From assembly GCA_003013855.2 (NCBI GenBank), contig ML058586.1, forward strand, positions 3,896,196 to 3,960,195: 64,000 nt of DNA, written 5' to 3'. Of the stretch, positions 1 through 9,700 are shown piece after piece. The DNA comes from Liriodendron chinense (taxonomy: Eukaryota; Streptophyta; Magnoliopsida; Magnoliales; Magnoliaceae). Position numbers and translations under genes: made by a program. Below the pieces are notes generated by a model. That model was not told the DNA's origin. It worked only from the letters and a program-made list of their open reading frames with translations, and did no database searches. The stretch's first letter is position 1. The number at the start of each line of letters is the position of its first letter.

Positions 1-134
1 CTCATGTTTACTATGGAACTCAAAAATCATGATGATCCAACATACAGGTGGGTCACACCGTATGAAATAGTTGGGATGGGACACACCCTGCTGGAAGACG
101 TTCAGGTTCGAGTGCTAAGGTGACACACTTGGAA

Positions 135-155
135 GGGGGGGGGGGGGGGGGGGGG
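135..155. repeat. Poly-G run (21 G)
   Basis: An uninterrupted run of 21 guanines lies in otherwise ordinary intergenic DNA. Homopolymers of this length are prone to length error in sequencing and to slippage in vivo. Positions 1-134 around it show no gene or recognisable repeat. Confidence 0.9.
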
Positions 156-254
156 TGCATGGTTTGACTAACAGTGTGGCTGTGTTTGCGCAACTAGGGG
201 GTTGGGAGCGTTGCATGACTAGAAAAAAAGGTATGTGGGGGCAATAGGGTCCCA

Positions 255-357
255 CTCATTGCTTAGTGGTAGACTCGTGATTTTGAATGCCGAGATCATG
301 AGTCCGACTACCCATCTGATGTGGGCAGATGTCAGTGCGTGGGTAAAAGAAAAAATA
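255..357 (+). mobile_element. SINE-like fragment (weak)
   Basis: The stretch has a tRNA-like box A (GCTTAGTGGTAGACTC), a box B-like segment (GAGATCATGAGTCCGAC) and an A-rich tail. It resembles the better-defined SINE copies at 28168-28354 and 52995-53121. No target-site duplication was found here, so the boundaries are approximate. Confidence 0.4.
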
Positions 358-416
358 AAATGCAGTTGGGCCATAGTAGTTTTTATATGCCATCCAATCC
401 ATTCATTGCATGTGAC

Positions 417-1192
417 TAGAGGTGGGCAACGATCCGGGCCGAGCCAAGTTAGCCCTAGTTTGGTTTGGCTTGTTTTTGTACCACGTAGTTGTAGATCGGT
501 TTGATTTGGGTTTCGGTCTTTCGGGCTGACCCATGCGGCCCGAGTTTGGTTTGCTCCAGAAAAATCTGGTTCGAGCCGCGATCGGTTTGGTCGAAAATTT
601 CGAACCAGGCCAGGGCCGAGTTCATACAGGCAGCAGCTCTTTTTTTCCTTGTTTATTTAATTAGAAAAGAATTTAAAAAGCTAGAAAAAAAAGTACAAAC
701 ATATCTTACAATATGAAGTTTAACATCCTCTAAGGGAGTGCAACTTCAAAATAAACATGTTAAGAGTATTTTCCAAACAAAAGTACACAAGCATAATTTT
801 ACAAGTGCAAGTAAACAGCATGCATTCATGTATATGTTTTATGTATTATCCATGTCATCATATATATGTATTATCCATGCTGTCCATCTGTTTTACACAT
901 CATTTTAGGACATGATCCCAAAATGTAATCATATCCAAAGCTCAAGTGGATCACACCACAGGAAACAGTGTGCTAATAATCTACGAGCCGAATCAAGCCG
1001 AGCTGAATCAAATCGAGCTTTGAGCTGAGCCGAGCTGGTACTGCCCTAGTTTGAGTTTGGTTTGTTTTTTCAAACGAGCTTGACTCGGAGGCTTGGTTTG
1101 GTTTGAACTTCCATTCGAACCAATCCAAGCCGAGGTTTTTCGAACCAATCTGAGCCAAGCATTTGAGCTGGCTTGGTTTGTGCCCACTTCTA
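417..1192. mobile_element. hAT-type MITE / foldback element
   Basis: The element starts TAGAGGTGGGCA and ends with the inverted complement of TAGAAGTGGGCA. It is flanked by a perfect 8-bp direct repeat, CATGTGAC, at 409-416 and 1193-1200. An 8-bp duplication with TAG..GGTG ends is the hAT signature. Both arms are low-complexity strings built on GAGCCGAGC / TTGGTTTGG, complementary to each other, so the 776-bp element could fold on itself. It has no coding capacity, so transposition would need an enzyme in trans. The middle (about 640-950) is AT-rich. Confidence 0.8.
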
Positions 1193-1200
1193 CATGTGAC

Positions 1201-2268
1201 TCAATAGGATGAAAAACCGTTCAAAATATGGGTCTTAGTTTGGATGTATTATGATTTAAAATTGTGATTACTTGATCACCTGACTATTGGATTGGCATAC
1301 AATATTGGCGACATTTATTAGGTGGAAAAGAAAAATGAAAATATCCAATCCATTTCCACAAACAAGTGTCCACTCATAACTAGTTTGGATTGTTCATGCA
1401 GTCAAATTTTCAGACTGTGATCTGAAAGTAGATCCATGAGTCAATTGGTTTAACTTAAATTAATGTAGGGCATGTGTACAGTTTCAGACCGCCTGCCTAT
1501 CAAGTGCCCTATTCTATCAGAGTATCAATTAAATCCCCTTAAAAAAATGAAGGAAATTGGTATTTAAGAGGCTATTTGAGTCACTAATGACTTAACTTAT
1601 TTATGAAATTAGTGTGGATCAAGTCTATTAATCATGATATCTTCGTATGTCTTATCTCTACGAAGATTTATATATCTATGAACTGGACACAGTACCATGG
1701 ATTAGGTGCTCATTCTGTTAAGCCCTCTCATTGGTCCTCCAGTAAGGCCATGTTGGTGGGCCACCCACATGACATTATTAGGATCTGAATGTTTAGCTGG
1801 GGGCCTGCAATGGATTGATTGTCCATGGCCAAATCATCCCCTGCCCATGACATGCTGTTGGGGAACTTCCATTCACGTGCAATGTGGCTCATGATCACAT
1901 CTTATTACTATTGTTCATTTAGGGCTTTCTAGTTTTGTCCATTTTTCTGACAATGTAAAGGAAAAGTTTCTTCGTAAAATTTTACCATCAATAAATTAAA
2001 TATAGAAAGTCAATAGTTAAAGGAAACATGTAAAGAAATTTATAGTTATTATACGTTTTAATAACATTACTGTGGAAATCTTGAATCCCAATAATGTCAT
2101 TAGTATATTTTAATGATGATTTGAAATCCCAATAATATCATTAGTATATTTCGATGATGAGGAATCCGCAAATAAATGCTGGTGGTACTAAAAGATGTCT
2201 AAAGTTGCAATCATTATGCATTTTTTTGACATTACCATGATAATTAGTGAAACCACCGAGTCATTTAA
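1201..2268. other. Intergenic, nothing recognised
   Basis: AT-rich DNA with only short chance ORFs. A short phrase is repeated at about 2080-2165 (two versions of 'ATCCCAATAATRTCATTAGTATATTTYGATGATG', each under 35 bp). No protein family, RNA gene or bounded transposon could be supported. Confidence 0.5.
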
Positions 2269-2475
2269 GGGGTGTTTGGATCATAAGTTACTTAAGCTAC
2301 TTATGCCTCGACTAGCTTATCTTGATATTTTACTTATTAAATTGAAGTGATTAAGCAACTTTAAATAAAAAAGTTACTTATAAATGATCGTAAACCAAAC
2401 TTCTATCAAATTAGTTTATTATCTATAGCCGTACTTAGAAAAAGTAACTTATTTGGTGGCATCCAAACTGGTCCT
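2269..2475. mobile_element. Tourist/Harbinger-like MITE
   Basis: The left end AGGGGTGTTTGGATCATAAG mirrors the right end, whose complement reads GGACCAGTTTGGATGCCACC, and TTA occurs at both outer edges. GTTTGGAT ends with a 3-bp TTA/TAA target are typical of Tourist-like elements. The ~200-bp interior is AT-rich with inverted AAGTTACTTA words and is non-coding. Exact ends are uncertain by one or two bases. A relative of the right half lies at 9030-9120. Confidence 0.55.
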
Positions 2476-2974
2476 TACATATTAAGAATAGTAGATTTTC
2501 ACTGGATGAGTCCTCTACTATGGCCCAGCTCACGACATTCAAGAGCATGCTCCACACATTTGGATGGGGGCCATCAATGGGTTTGACCAATGGGTACATG
2601 AGAGGGCTTTTGACATGATCAACTTATGAGAAAATGCAATCATGAGGTGCTTATGAAGCACATATGGACAACTTGGTGTTAATGGTCCATTTTTCAGGTA
2701 GATGCAGCAGTTGGACTGCTTTGATGTTGGGACTGTAGCCCACCCACATGATTGCAAAGAAAATCAAGGTCCCAATCCATGGTTCAGCGGTACTAAAATA
2801 GCAGTTTTGTGCTTTATCATGCATAAAGGCTTTGGAGTACAGCATTCCATCACTATTGTTTCTTATAGTATGGTCTACCTGAGTTTTGTATGGTCTACCT
2901 GAGTTTTGGATGTACTTAATTTTTTTTTCTCACGTAAAAAAATGATTTGAAAAATGGATGGACAACATGGATAT
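2476..2974. other. Intergenic with MITE fragments and a 20-bp duplication
   Basis: Contains words typical of the foldback elements of this genome (for example 'GGATGGACAACATGGATATAG' leading into 2975). A short tandem duplication, TATGGTCTACCTGAGTTTTG, occurs twice at about 2870-2909. No coding region is supported. Confidence 0.5.
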
Positions 2975-2992
2975 AGAATACATACATCAAGG

Positions 2993-3080
2993 ACACTCAC
3001 ACCTTGGGGACAGTGGTCGACTGAGTAAAGATAACCTCATCCCCCCCAACCCCCTCCCAAAAAAAAAGAAAAAGAAAAAA
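2993..3080 (+). mobile_element. Short SINE copy, its right target duplication split by an LTR
   Basis: A box A-like segment (GGGGACAGTGGTCGACTGAG), the phrase AAAGATAACCTC and an A-rich tail match the SINE at 28168-28354. The target duplication AGAATACATACATCAAGG is intact on the left at 2975-2992. On the right it is interrupted: AGAATACATAC at 3081-3091 and ATCAAGG resuming at about 4783, with the LTR at 3092-4777 in between. The order of events is therefore MITE, then SINE, then LTR. Confidence 0.65.
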
Positions 3081-3091
3081 AGAATACATAC

Positions 3092-4777
3092 TGTTATGGA
3101 TAAATTCAGCTGTGTCCCTGATCATGGCCCAAAAGATGCTCAACACTTGATATGTGGCCCACAAAGGCCAACTCATCATATCTGTCAAAGAAGGATCCAA
3201 GCTTGTCAAGGCATAGAGTCCTCATACTCAATTGGAACCACGTACGTATATATTTCTGAGACCTCGACTTTGGCCTCATATAATGGACAAAGTCCTGAAG
3301 ACTCGACTTCAGCCTCGGATAGTGGAAAGGGCCTGAGGTCTTGGCCTCAAGCCTCAGGTGATGGACATAGAATTAAGGTCTCAGTCTCAGGTATTGATGT
3401 CTCTTGTGTAGCAGTCATTCTGTTATGACAACTCAACTGAGGATGTCGAGTGCTATTTGCACTAGACGTCCTCGGATTTGAGCACTTATCACACCGTCAT
3501 ACAGAGATAATGATTAGCATTGGGATATGCGAGATCTAGACGTTGTTATAGGCAAATCCGGTTGTGTCCCTGATCATGGCCCAGAAGATGCGCAATCGTT
3601 GATATGTGACCCAGGCCATCTCATCACACGTTTTAAAGAAGGATCCAATCTTGTAAGGCATAGAGTCCTCATATTCAACTGGAGTCACGGATATAGTTTC
3701 AAGGCCTCGACTTCGGCTTCAGATAACGGACAAGGTCCTAAAGACTCGACTTCAGCATTAGATAATGGAAAGGGCCTGAGACCTTGACTTCAGGCCTTAG
3801 GTGACGGACATAGAACTAAGGCCTTAACCTCAGGTACTAACGCTTGTTGCATAGCAGTCATTCTATCCTGACAACTCAACTGAGGATGCCAAGTGCTATT
3901 CATATCAGACGTCCTCGGATCTGAGCACTTATTGTACCACCATAAGAAGATAATGATTAGTACTGGGATACGCAAGATCCGGACGTTGTTATGGGTAAAT
4001 CCGATTGTGTCTCTGATCATGGCCTAGTAGATGCGCAACCTTATGTGGCCCACAAAGGCCAGCTCATCACACATGTCAAAGAAGGATTCAAGCTTGTTAA
4101 GGTATAGAGTTTTCATACTCAACTGGAGCCACGAATATAGTTCTGAGGCCTCGACTTTGGCATCGGATAATGAACAAAGTCCTGTAGACTCGGCTTCAAC
4201 TTTGTATAGTGGAAAGGGCCTGAGGCCTTGGCGTCAGGCCTCAGGTGACGGACATAGAATTGAGGCCTTAGTCTCAGGTATTGCTGCCTACCGCATAGTA
4301 GTCATTTTGTCATGATAACTCAACTGAGGATATTGAATGCTATCAACACCAGATGTCCTCGGATTTGAGTACTTACTGTACCACCAAATAGAGATAATGA
4401 TTAACACATGGATATGCAAGATCTGGACATGATAAACATAATCTCTCCTAATCCGAAAACGTATCCTAAACGGGATCTACGAATCCACCGCCATCGATCG
4501 TGAATCATAACCTATAAAAGGCTAGGACACACCTATATCACATCAAGTACACAATATGCAATCCCATACACAATTAGGGTGCGCACTTACACTCAATTAT
4601 CTTCCTTACCGACTTAAGCATTGGAGGGTCCTCTGCTGGCACGACCGACACCCCCCCTCACGATCTTTCCTTGTGGTTGTAGGTCCACCCAATCAGCATC
4701 GTCATGTCCCCATCGAACGACGAAGATCTACTGTTGATCCTTCATCAACATCTGTTATCCAATTTTAAATGTTAATA
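3092..4777 (+). mobile_element. LTR-retrotransposon LTR (probable solo LTR)
   Basis: A block starting TGTTATGG interrupts a SINE target duplication and is flanked by CATAC (3087-3091) and GATAC (4778-4782), a near-match 5-bp duplication. Its 3' part has a promoter-like CTATAAAAGG at about 4510 and the phrases 'ACTTAAGCATTGGAGGGTCC' and 'CACGACCGACACCCCCC', which I associate with U5 regions of plant Ty3/gypsy LTRs. There is no coding sequence. The 3' end is uncertain: a canonical CA end occurs at 4750, but the duplication fits 4777. U3 is swollen by the tandem array at about 3100-4437. Confidence 0.55.
3100..4437 (+). repeat. Three ~450-bp tandem units inside an LTR
   Basis: Three diverged copies in the same direction are marked by TGATCATGGCC at 3119, 3571 and 4014 (spacing 452 and 443 bp). 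Each copy carries, in order, GTGTC(C/T)CTGATCATGGCC, a GACTCGACTTCAGCCTCGG-like segment, GGAAAGGGCCTGAG, CAACTGAGGATG and ACGTCCTCGGAT. The repeated ORFs they contain are by-products of the array and not a protein gene. Confidence 0.85.
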
Positions 4778-4849
4778 GATACATCAAGGTGGGGCCGCAC
4801 CTAATATGCTCCAGCTCATCCATGAGGCTTGCATGTGGGGGATATATAT

Positions 4850-5270
4850 GATACTGAGGCCAATGACGCTTGACACGCATGCACTCAAAATGGGAAATAT
4901 GGGATAAATAAACACAAATTGAACGACTAAATTGTGGAGCCCACTAATACTAACTCAAAATTTTCTAAATCATACTGTTTTAACGGTCCTAATCACTGAT
5001 TCGTAGACATTTGCTCGTTGAAATAGCACCATTGGATATTTTCATTTCTAACCGTCCAATAAATGTCTACCAATCCGGATAACTAAATAATCAAATAAAC
5101 GTAGTTTTTGGTTCATGCTACATCTAAACTGGGAAACACAATTCTTAAAGCTTGTTTGACTTACTTCTATCTCTATAACACGTGTGCAAGTTTTAAGTAA
5201 TTTCTAAGTGCCCGCGTATCATCAATTACACTCTACCAGAGTATCCAAGTTTTTTTCTTTCTTCCTTTTT
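4850..5270 (+). repeat. Dispersed repeat family A, copy 1
   Basis: This segment is recognisably related to 8085-8480 (same strand) and to 48285-48530 (opposite strand). Shared words include ACCGTCCAATAAATGTCTACCAATC, TAACTAAATAATCAAATAA and AATTTCTAAGTGCCC, abbreviated here. It is non-coding and AT-rich. No terminal repeats or target duplication were found, so the transposon class is unknown. Confidence 0.6.
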
Positions 5271-6379
5271 AAATACTCGATCGTCATTATCCAGAATAGA
5301 TGGCTTCACCCTTACCAAAACGATAAAGCTAGCGTAACTCGCCTAGGTACCTCGCGTAATTCATTTTCTACAAATGTGTAGAAAATAATTACATAAATCA
5401 AATCCGTCCATCAGGTACATCATCCAGTGTTTGGATATGAATTAAAACATCAGGATGGTTCAACTCTCAGGTGGGCCACAGAATAGGGAGAAACATAAAA
5501 TTATACCTAAAAGTTATAAATTCACTTGGTGTGGCCGACTGGATTTTTTACAATGGTATTGTTTTTGTATTTTTGTTCATACTACTGAGGAGTATCAGAT
5601 GAATGGATTTGATGGAATAGAAAAATTACAGTGGGCCCTACACTAAACTAATGGTGGGCGTGCCCATCCCAACTATTTCCTACGGTATGGCTCAGTTAAG
5701 TTTTATATAATAATTATTTTTGGTGTGGAGGGTGAATATGATTGAAATTATCTGATGGACGGCTTGGATCTGCTGAGAGATCCATAAAAATGGCTCTAGA
5801 TTATATAAAGTGACCTACGCGAGGTACACTAGCACCGTCCTTACTAAAGTACCCTACCTGTCTACGGATTTTTTTTTACTAAAATCAAGATTTGCTAACT
5901 TCACGCTCTCATGTACACGCCACACATGTGCCAGCATGGCACATAGGTGCGAATCCAATCCATCCATCAGGTTGGTAAGAACTTGGATATACTTTCCCAA
6001 AAATAAATCCTGTCCACTCAGTATGTGGGTTACATTACTGGAAACATTTGGTATGGTTAGAAAACTTCGGCCAAGTTTTAAGAGGCATACATTTATTTAT
6101 CAAACTGTTGTCTATCTAACTAGTGGATCAAGCTGAATCTTGGGATACGAAATCAGTATACTGTTTTCTTTCTGATAGATGGATTGGATCTCGGACCTAC
6201 TTTTCCAAGATTGCACATGTGTGGCTTTTACAAGAGCTTTATTGCACACGCGTGTCGCTTTGCAAGATTCAAGAAAAAGGTCATTTGGATAATATAGAAG
6301 GCCATTTTAGTAAAAAAAATCCATTTGGATCATCCGCAAATCTACTGTAATTTCTGTAGCTTGCTCGAGACAAAAGGCC
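5271..6379. other. Intergenic, MITE debris
   Basis: No gene was recognised. At 5400-5810 there is a segment with foldback-family phrases (CAGGTGGGCCACAGAATAGG; CAGTGGGCCCTACAC) and a second half that may mirror it. ORFs here lack any family resemblance. Confidence 0.45.
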
Positions 6380-6389
6380 CCAGGACACG

Positions 6390-6939
6390 GAGAGCGGATT
6401 AGGTGAGATACCGGCCTCACCCAAGATGGTGCGGTCCTTACCTGGGGTTACCGTGGGGCCCACTTTGATGTATATATTGTGTATCCACGCCGTTCATCCT
6501 TTTTTAAAGGTAATTTTATGGAATTATCCTAAATATTAAGAAGATCCAATCATCAGGTGGACCATACCATAAGAAACAGTGGTGATTGATTGTCCTACCA
6601 TTAAACAAATTCTTAGGTCACAACTTAATGTTTCGGTAGTTTTTATTTATCATCCAATCTGTTGATAATGTTACATAAGCCTCGATGAAGGGAAAAAACA
6701 AATATCAGTTTGATCCAAAAATTTTGTTGCCCATTAACGGTCAATCAACACTCTTACCTATGGTATGATCCACCGGATAATGGGATCTGTTTCATTTTCG
6801 TTTAATGTCATAAAATGATATGAAAAAACGGATGGACGGAGTGGATACATAATACATACATCAAGGTGGGCCCCACGGTAACCCCAAAGTAAGGGCTGCA
6901 CCGTCTTGGGTGAGGCGGGGGTCTCACCTAATCCGCTAT
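6390..6939. mobile_element. Mutator-type MITE upstream of DHFR-TS
   Basis: The 550-bp element has inverted ends over 100 bp long (outermost AGCGGATTAGGTGAGA at 6393 and TCTCACCTAATCCGCT ending at 6937). The ends also contain matching GTTACCGTGGGGCCCAC and TGATGTAT segments. It is flanked by a perfect 10-bp direct repeat, CCAGGACACG, at 6380-6389 and 6940-6949. Long inverted ends and a 9-10 bp duplication are the Mutator (MULE) signature. It has no transposase. The same terminal family recurs around 43600 and 46650 in this window. It ends about 140 bp before the DHFR-TS TATA box. Confidence 0.85.
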
Positions 6940-7080
6940 CCAGGACACGACTGTCATTTACGAGAAAATCGGGGTAAAAAATAAAAATTTCAACGGAATC
7001 AAACGCACCACTAATCCTCTGTCCGCAAAATCTGGACAATGCCAGGGTTATTCTGGTAAATTCAAAACCATTTATATTCT

Positions 7081-7090
7081 CTATAAATAC
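7081..7090 (+). promoter_or_regulatory. TATA box of the DHFR-TS gene
   Basis: CTATAAATAC is followed about 50 bp later by a long pyrimidine-rich patch (CTCTCTCCTCC..., 7137-7170), a common plant core-promoter arrangement. Transcription would start near 7110-7115. The Mutator-type MITE upstream leaves only about 140 bp of native sequence before this box. Confidence 0.65.
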
Positions 7091-7109
7091 CTTGGCGGCA
7101 CTCGCCGTC

Positions 7110-7376
7110 AAACGAGCTTTGGATTTTCGGGTCTTGTCTCTCTCCTCCTTTTCCCTCTCTCTGTCTCTCCCTTCGGAAAGAGAGAAAACAGCGGTTTTTT
7201 TTCGCCTCTGGTATTGCAGAGCCTTTCCGCCCTTTGATTTCAATAGAAATGGCAATGGAAGGAAAGCGACTGGAGCTCCGAAAAGCCCTAATTTCAGTGT
7301 AACAGAGTATCCACGGAATCGGGAGAGGAAACGCGAAGAGCTTAGGGAATTTGCTGTATTTTGGCTTTGATTTGAG
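7110..7376 (+). other. Putative 5' untranslated exon of DHFR-TS
   Basis: Inferred from the TATA box at 7081 and a plausible splice donor, GAG|GTCGGA, at 7376/7377. The exon contains a short upstream ORF (ATG at 7249, stop at 7302, 17 residues) that does not join the main frame. The joined exon would be the one at 10721 or the one at 10952, with a 3.3-3.6 kb first intron. Exact start and donor are predictions from sequence only. Confidence 0.45.
7249..7302 (+). promoter_or_regulatory. Upstream ORF in the DHFR-TS leader
   Basis: A 17-codon ORF begins with two ATGs in quick succession (ATGGCAATGGAAGG) and ends with TAA inside the predicted leader exon. If the leader is as predicted, ribosomes scanning from the cap meet this ORF before the DHFR-TS start, so it could lower or condition translation. 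The peptide resembles nothing I know. Confidence 0.35.
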
Positions 7377-7669
7377 GTCGGAAATCTCATCTTTCTTTCT
7401 TCTTCTTTTTATTTTTTCTGTTTTTGATGAATGCGTGAGGAATTTGGAATCAATGAGAGTTTTGCTTGTATTTTACTTTAATTTTGCAGTCGGAAGTCTT
7501 TTGTTTTACTTTGTATAGTGGCGGATTTTGCGTTTTTATGTAGATAGATAAAGAACCTAGCATTTTCGTGTTGTGTGCTTTGATTTCAGATGCTGAATGT
7601 CTTGATTTGCTTTTCTTTACTTTTTGTAAGATGTCTGAAGCATTTTGAAGGATTTAGGGGTCAGTTTTG

Positions 7670-8060
7670 TCAGATCATTTTAGGACGTGAGGCCAAAAAT
7701 GAGGATGATCCAAAACTCAAATGGTCCACACCACAAGAAACAGTGGGGGATTGAACGTCCACCATAAAAACCCTTTTGGGTCCATAGAAGTTTTGGACAA
7801 GGCTGATATTTGTATTTTCCCCTCATCCTCTTGAGAATCACCTTCGAAACGGTTTGGATTAGAAATAAAAAAGCCGTGGGCCTCAGGAAGGTTTCAACAG
7901 TGGGTCTCTCTCTCTCTCTCCCCGTGTGGTTCACTCGAGTTTTGGTTTTTCTTCATTTTTGGCTTCCCATTGTAACATGAGCTGGCAAAACTGATGGACG
8001 GAGGGGATTTCATGCAGACATCACAGTGGACTCTACAGAGCTTTGGATTATGTGGGCTCA
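7670..8060. mobile_element. MITE fragment in DHFR-TS intron 1
   Basis: Phrases shared with the 33674-34206 and 36505-36925 elements (CAAAACTCAAATGGTCCACACC, GAAACAGTGGGGGATTGAA, CATCACAGTGGACTCTACAGAG, abbreviated) show this is the same foldback superfamily. Only the right end looks intact; the left inverted end was not found. A (TC)n run sits inside at 7904-7921. Confidence 0.55.
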
Positions 8061-8084
8061 TGCTGAAGATGCATGTGACGCGTA

Positions 8085-8480
8085 TAACAGGGTTATACCA
8101 TACTCAGGCTGTGTATGGTGCTTGATGCACCAACACTCAGGAATTGCACATGTGGCATATATTAACACAAATAAAACCGACAAGATTGTGCAACCCACTG
8201 CCGCCTAGTCACAGGGTCCAAGATCAAACAATCCTAACCTTGGTTTCGAGGACACTTGTTTGTGGAAATAGGACCGTTGGATTTATTAACTTTTAACTGT
8301 CCAATAAATCTCCACCAATCCAGCAACGAGATAATCAAATAAGCTTCATTTTTGTTTCATGATACGTCTACACTAGTTACCATAATTTGGACGGTTTAAT
8401 CTGGTTACTTGTACGCCATGTTTGCAATTTCTAAGTGCCCACCTATTATCCAAACTCTACTAGTATGTCAAAGTCTGTGT
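8085..8480 (+). repeat. Dispersed repeat family A, copy 2 (DHFR-TS intron 1)
   Basis: Related to 4850-5270 through shared words such as CTGTCCAATAAATCTCCACC, GATAATCAAATAAGC and GCAATTTCTAAGTGCCCACC. Non-coding. It ends next to a short (TG)n run at about 8474-8491. Confidence 0.6.
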
Positions 8481-8519
8481 GTGTGTGTGTTTGGGAAAAA
8501 AAACTGAAAAATAACCTGT

Positions 8520-8640
8520 ATCGGCCTCCTAACAGGCCGTTACAGGTCATTTTTTCATTATGATCATTACGATCTTGTAAGGCGTAATGGTTGGTACCGT
8601 TATTGTGCCGTAACGGCCATTACGGCACACCATGATTGGA
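8520..8640. repeat. Palindrome-rich TAACGGCC / GGCCGTTA segment
   Basis: Contains repeated and inverted words around CCGTTACAGG, CCGTAACGG and CCATTACGGC, which can pair with each other. It looks like the remnant of a small foldback element in DHFR-TS intron 1. No flanking duplication was identified. Confidence 0.4.
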
Positions 8641-9029
8641 TGTACTTCACACTAGATGGGCCGTTGGCACTTGTTTGTGCAAATAGGTTAATGTAAAGGA
8701 AATGTGTCATCATTACGATTCTACCACCGCTAAATCAAACATGAGAATTGTTGATCAAATGCAGATGTATTCGAGAGACAGGTAAAGGAATTTGTATTCA
8801 TTGCACATCTTTATGACAATAATATGAAAATCTTGAATCCAAACAGTGGCATCAGTGTATTTTGGTGATGCTTTAGCATTAAAGTAATGCAAAAATGCCA
8901 TCATTATGATTTTCCCGTTGATAAACCAAATATGGGAATTGGTGGTGAATTGCAGATGTTGTCAGGAGACAGGTAAAGTAATTTGTGATCATTGCACAAT
9001 TCCTTTATATTACCATGGTAATTGGTGAA

Positions 9030-9120
9030 ACAAATAGGCCTCTAAGTAAGTTGTAAACAACATCCAAATAGGTAGTATGTAAACAACTCAAAAAGTTATA
9101 GGCATCCAAAGGACCCCTTA
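9030..9120 (-). mobile_element. Tourist-like MITE fragment in intron 1
   Basis: The complement of the right end reads TAAGGGGTCCTTTGGATGCC, matching the ends of the element at 2269-2475. Its left side, with CCTCTAAGTAAGTTG, is a diverged inverted copy. About 90 bp long and non-coding. Confidence 0.45.
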
Positions 9121-9167
9121 GGCATTTACCTATTTTTGATGATTTCATACTGGAAGTGTCATCTCTC

Positions 9168-9171
<4 letters not shown>

Positions 9172-9203
<32 letters not shown>
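9172..9203. repeat. (CT)n microsatellite
   Basis: About 30 bp of CT dinucleotides in DHFR-TS intron 1. The sequence directly shows the repeat; nothing suggests a function. Confidence 0.9.
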
Positions 9204-9205
<2 letters not shown>

Positions 9206-9475
9206 CTTTTCTTTGATCCGATTATAAGATGAATCATGAAGAATCTGAAGAAATGATTCTGTTATTCGTTAGTTTTTTTTTTCCAAGTTGGAAATCTCTT
9301 CTTCAGCTTTTTGTTGGAGCTGATTTCAAAAAATGGAGGATTTTGCTCTCATACTCTGTTTCTTTACTTTTAGTGTATATTTTAATGAATGTATGGAAGG
9401 TGAATCTGGGATTTCACTTGCTTCATAGGAATTTGAAAGCTCTAGAGAACGATGATTTTACACGCTGTTTGCAAA

Positions 9476-9700
9476 TTAGTAAGCGATCGCATAATTGCAT
9501 AATGTCATCCATATGGCATATGCGATGGTCGCATATGCCATTATGTGATCGCATAATCGCATATGCCATCGCATACTGTTCATTTTTTTCCGATTTTTTT
9601 TTAATTTTTTATTTAAAAAAAAAACAGAGTTGTGCGATCGCTTATGCGATTATGCGATCGCATTAGCGATTAGGCATAAGTGATCACACAGGATCGCTTA
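9476..9700. repeat. GCGATCGC / TATGCGAT palindromic cluster
   Basis: Within DHFR-TS intron 1 the words GCGATCGC, CGCATAAT, CGCATATGCCAT and their complements recur many times on both sides of an AT-rich centre (about 9585-9625, T-run then A-run). The two halves are inverted relative to each other, so the segment can form a hairpin. It is probably a small foldback transposon. No flanking duplication was confirmed. Confidence 0.7.

Noticed and set aside
3092..4315. Repeated ORFs (3, about 90-150 codons) with similar sequence, hinting at a duplicated gene
   Set aside because: They follow the ~450-bp tandem units of an LTR, frames differ between copies, and no protein family is recognisable.
9229..9666. 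145-codon ORF in DHFR-TS intron 1
   Set aside because: It runs into the palindromic repeat cluster, has no family resemblance and lies within an intron.
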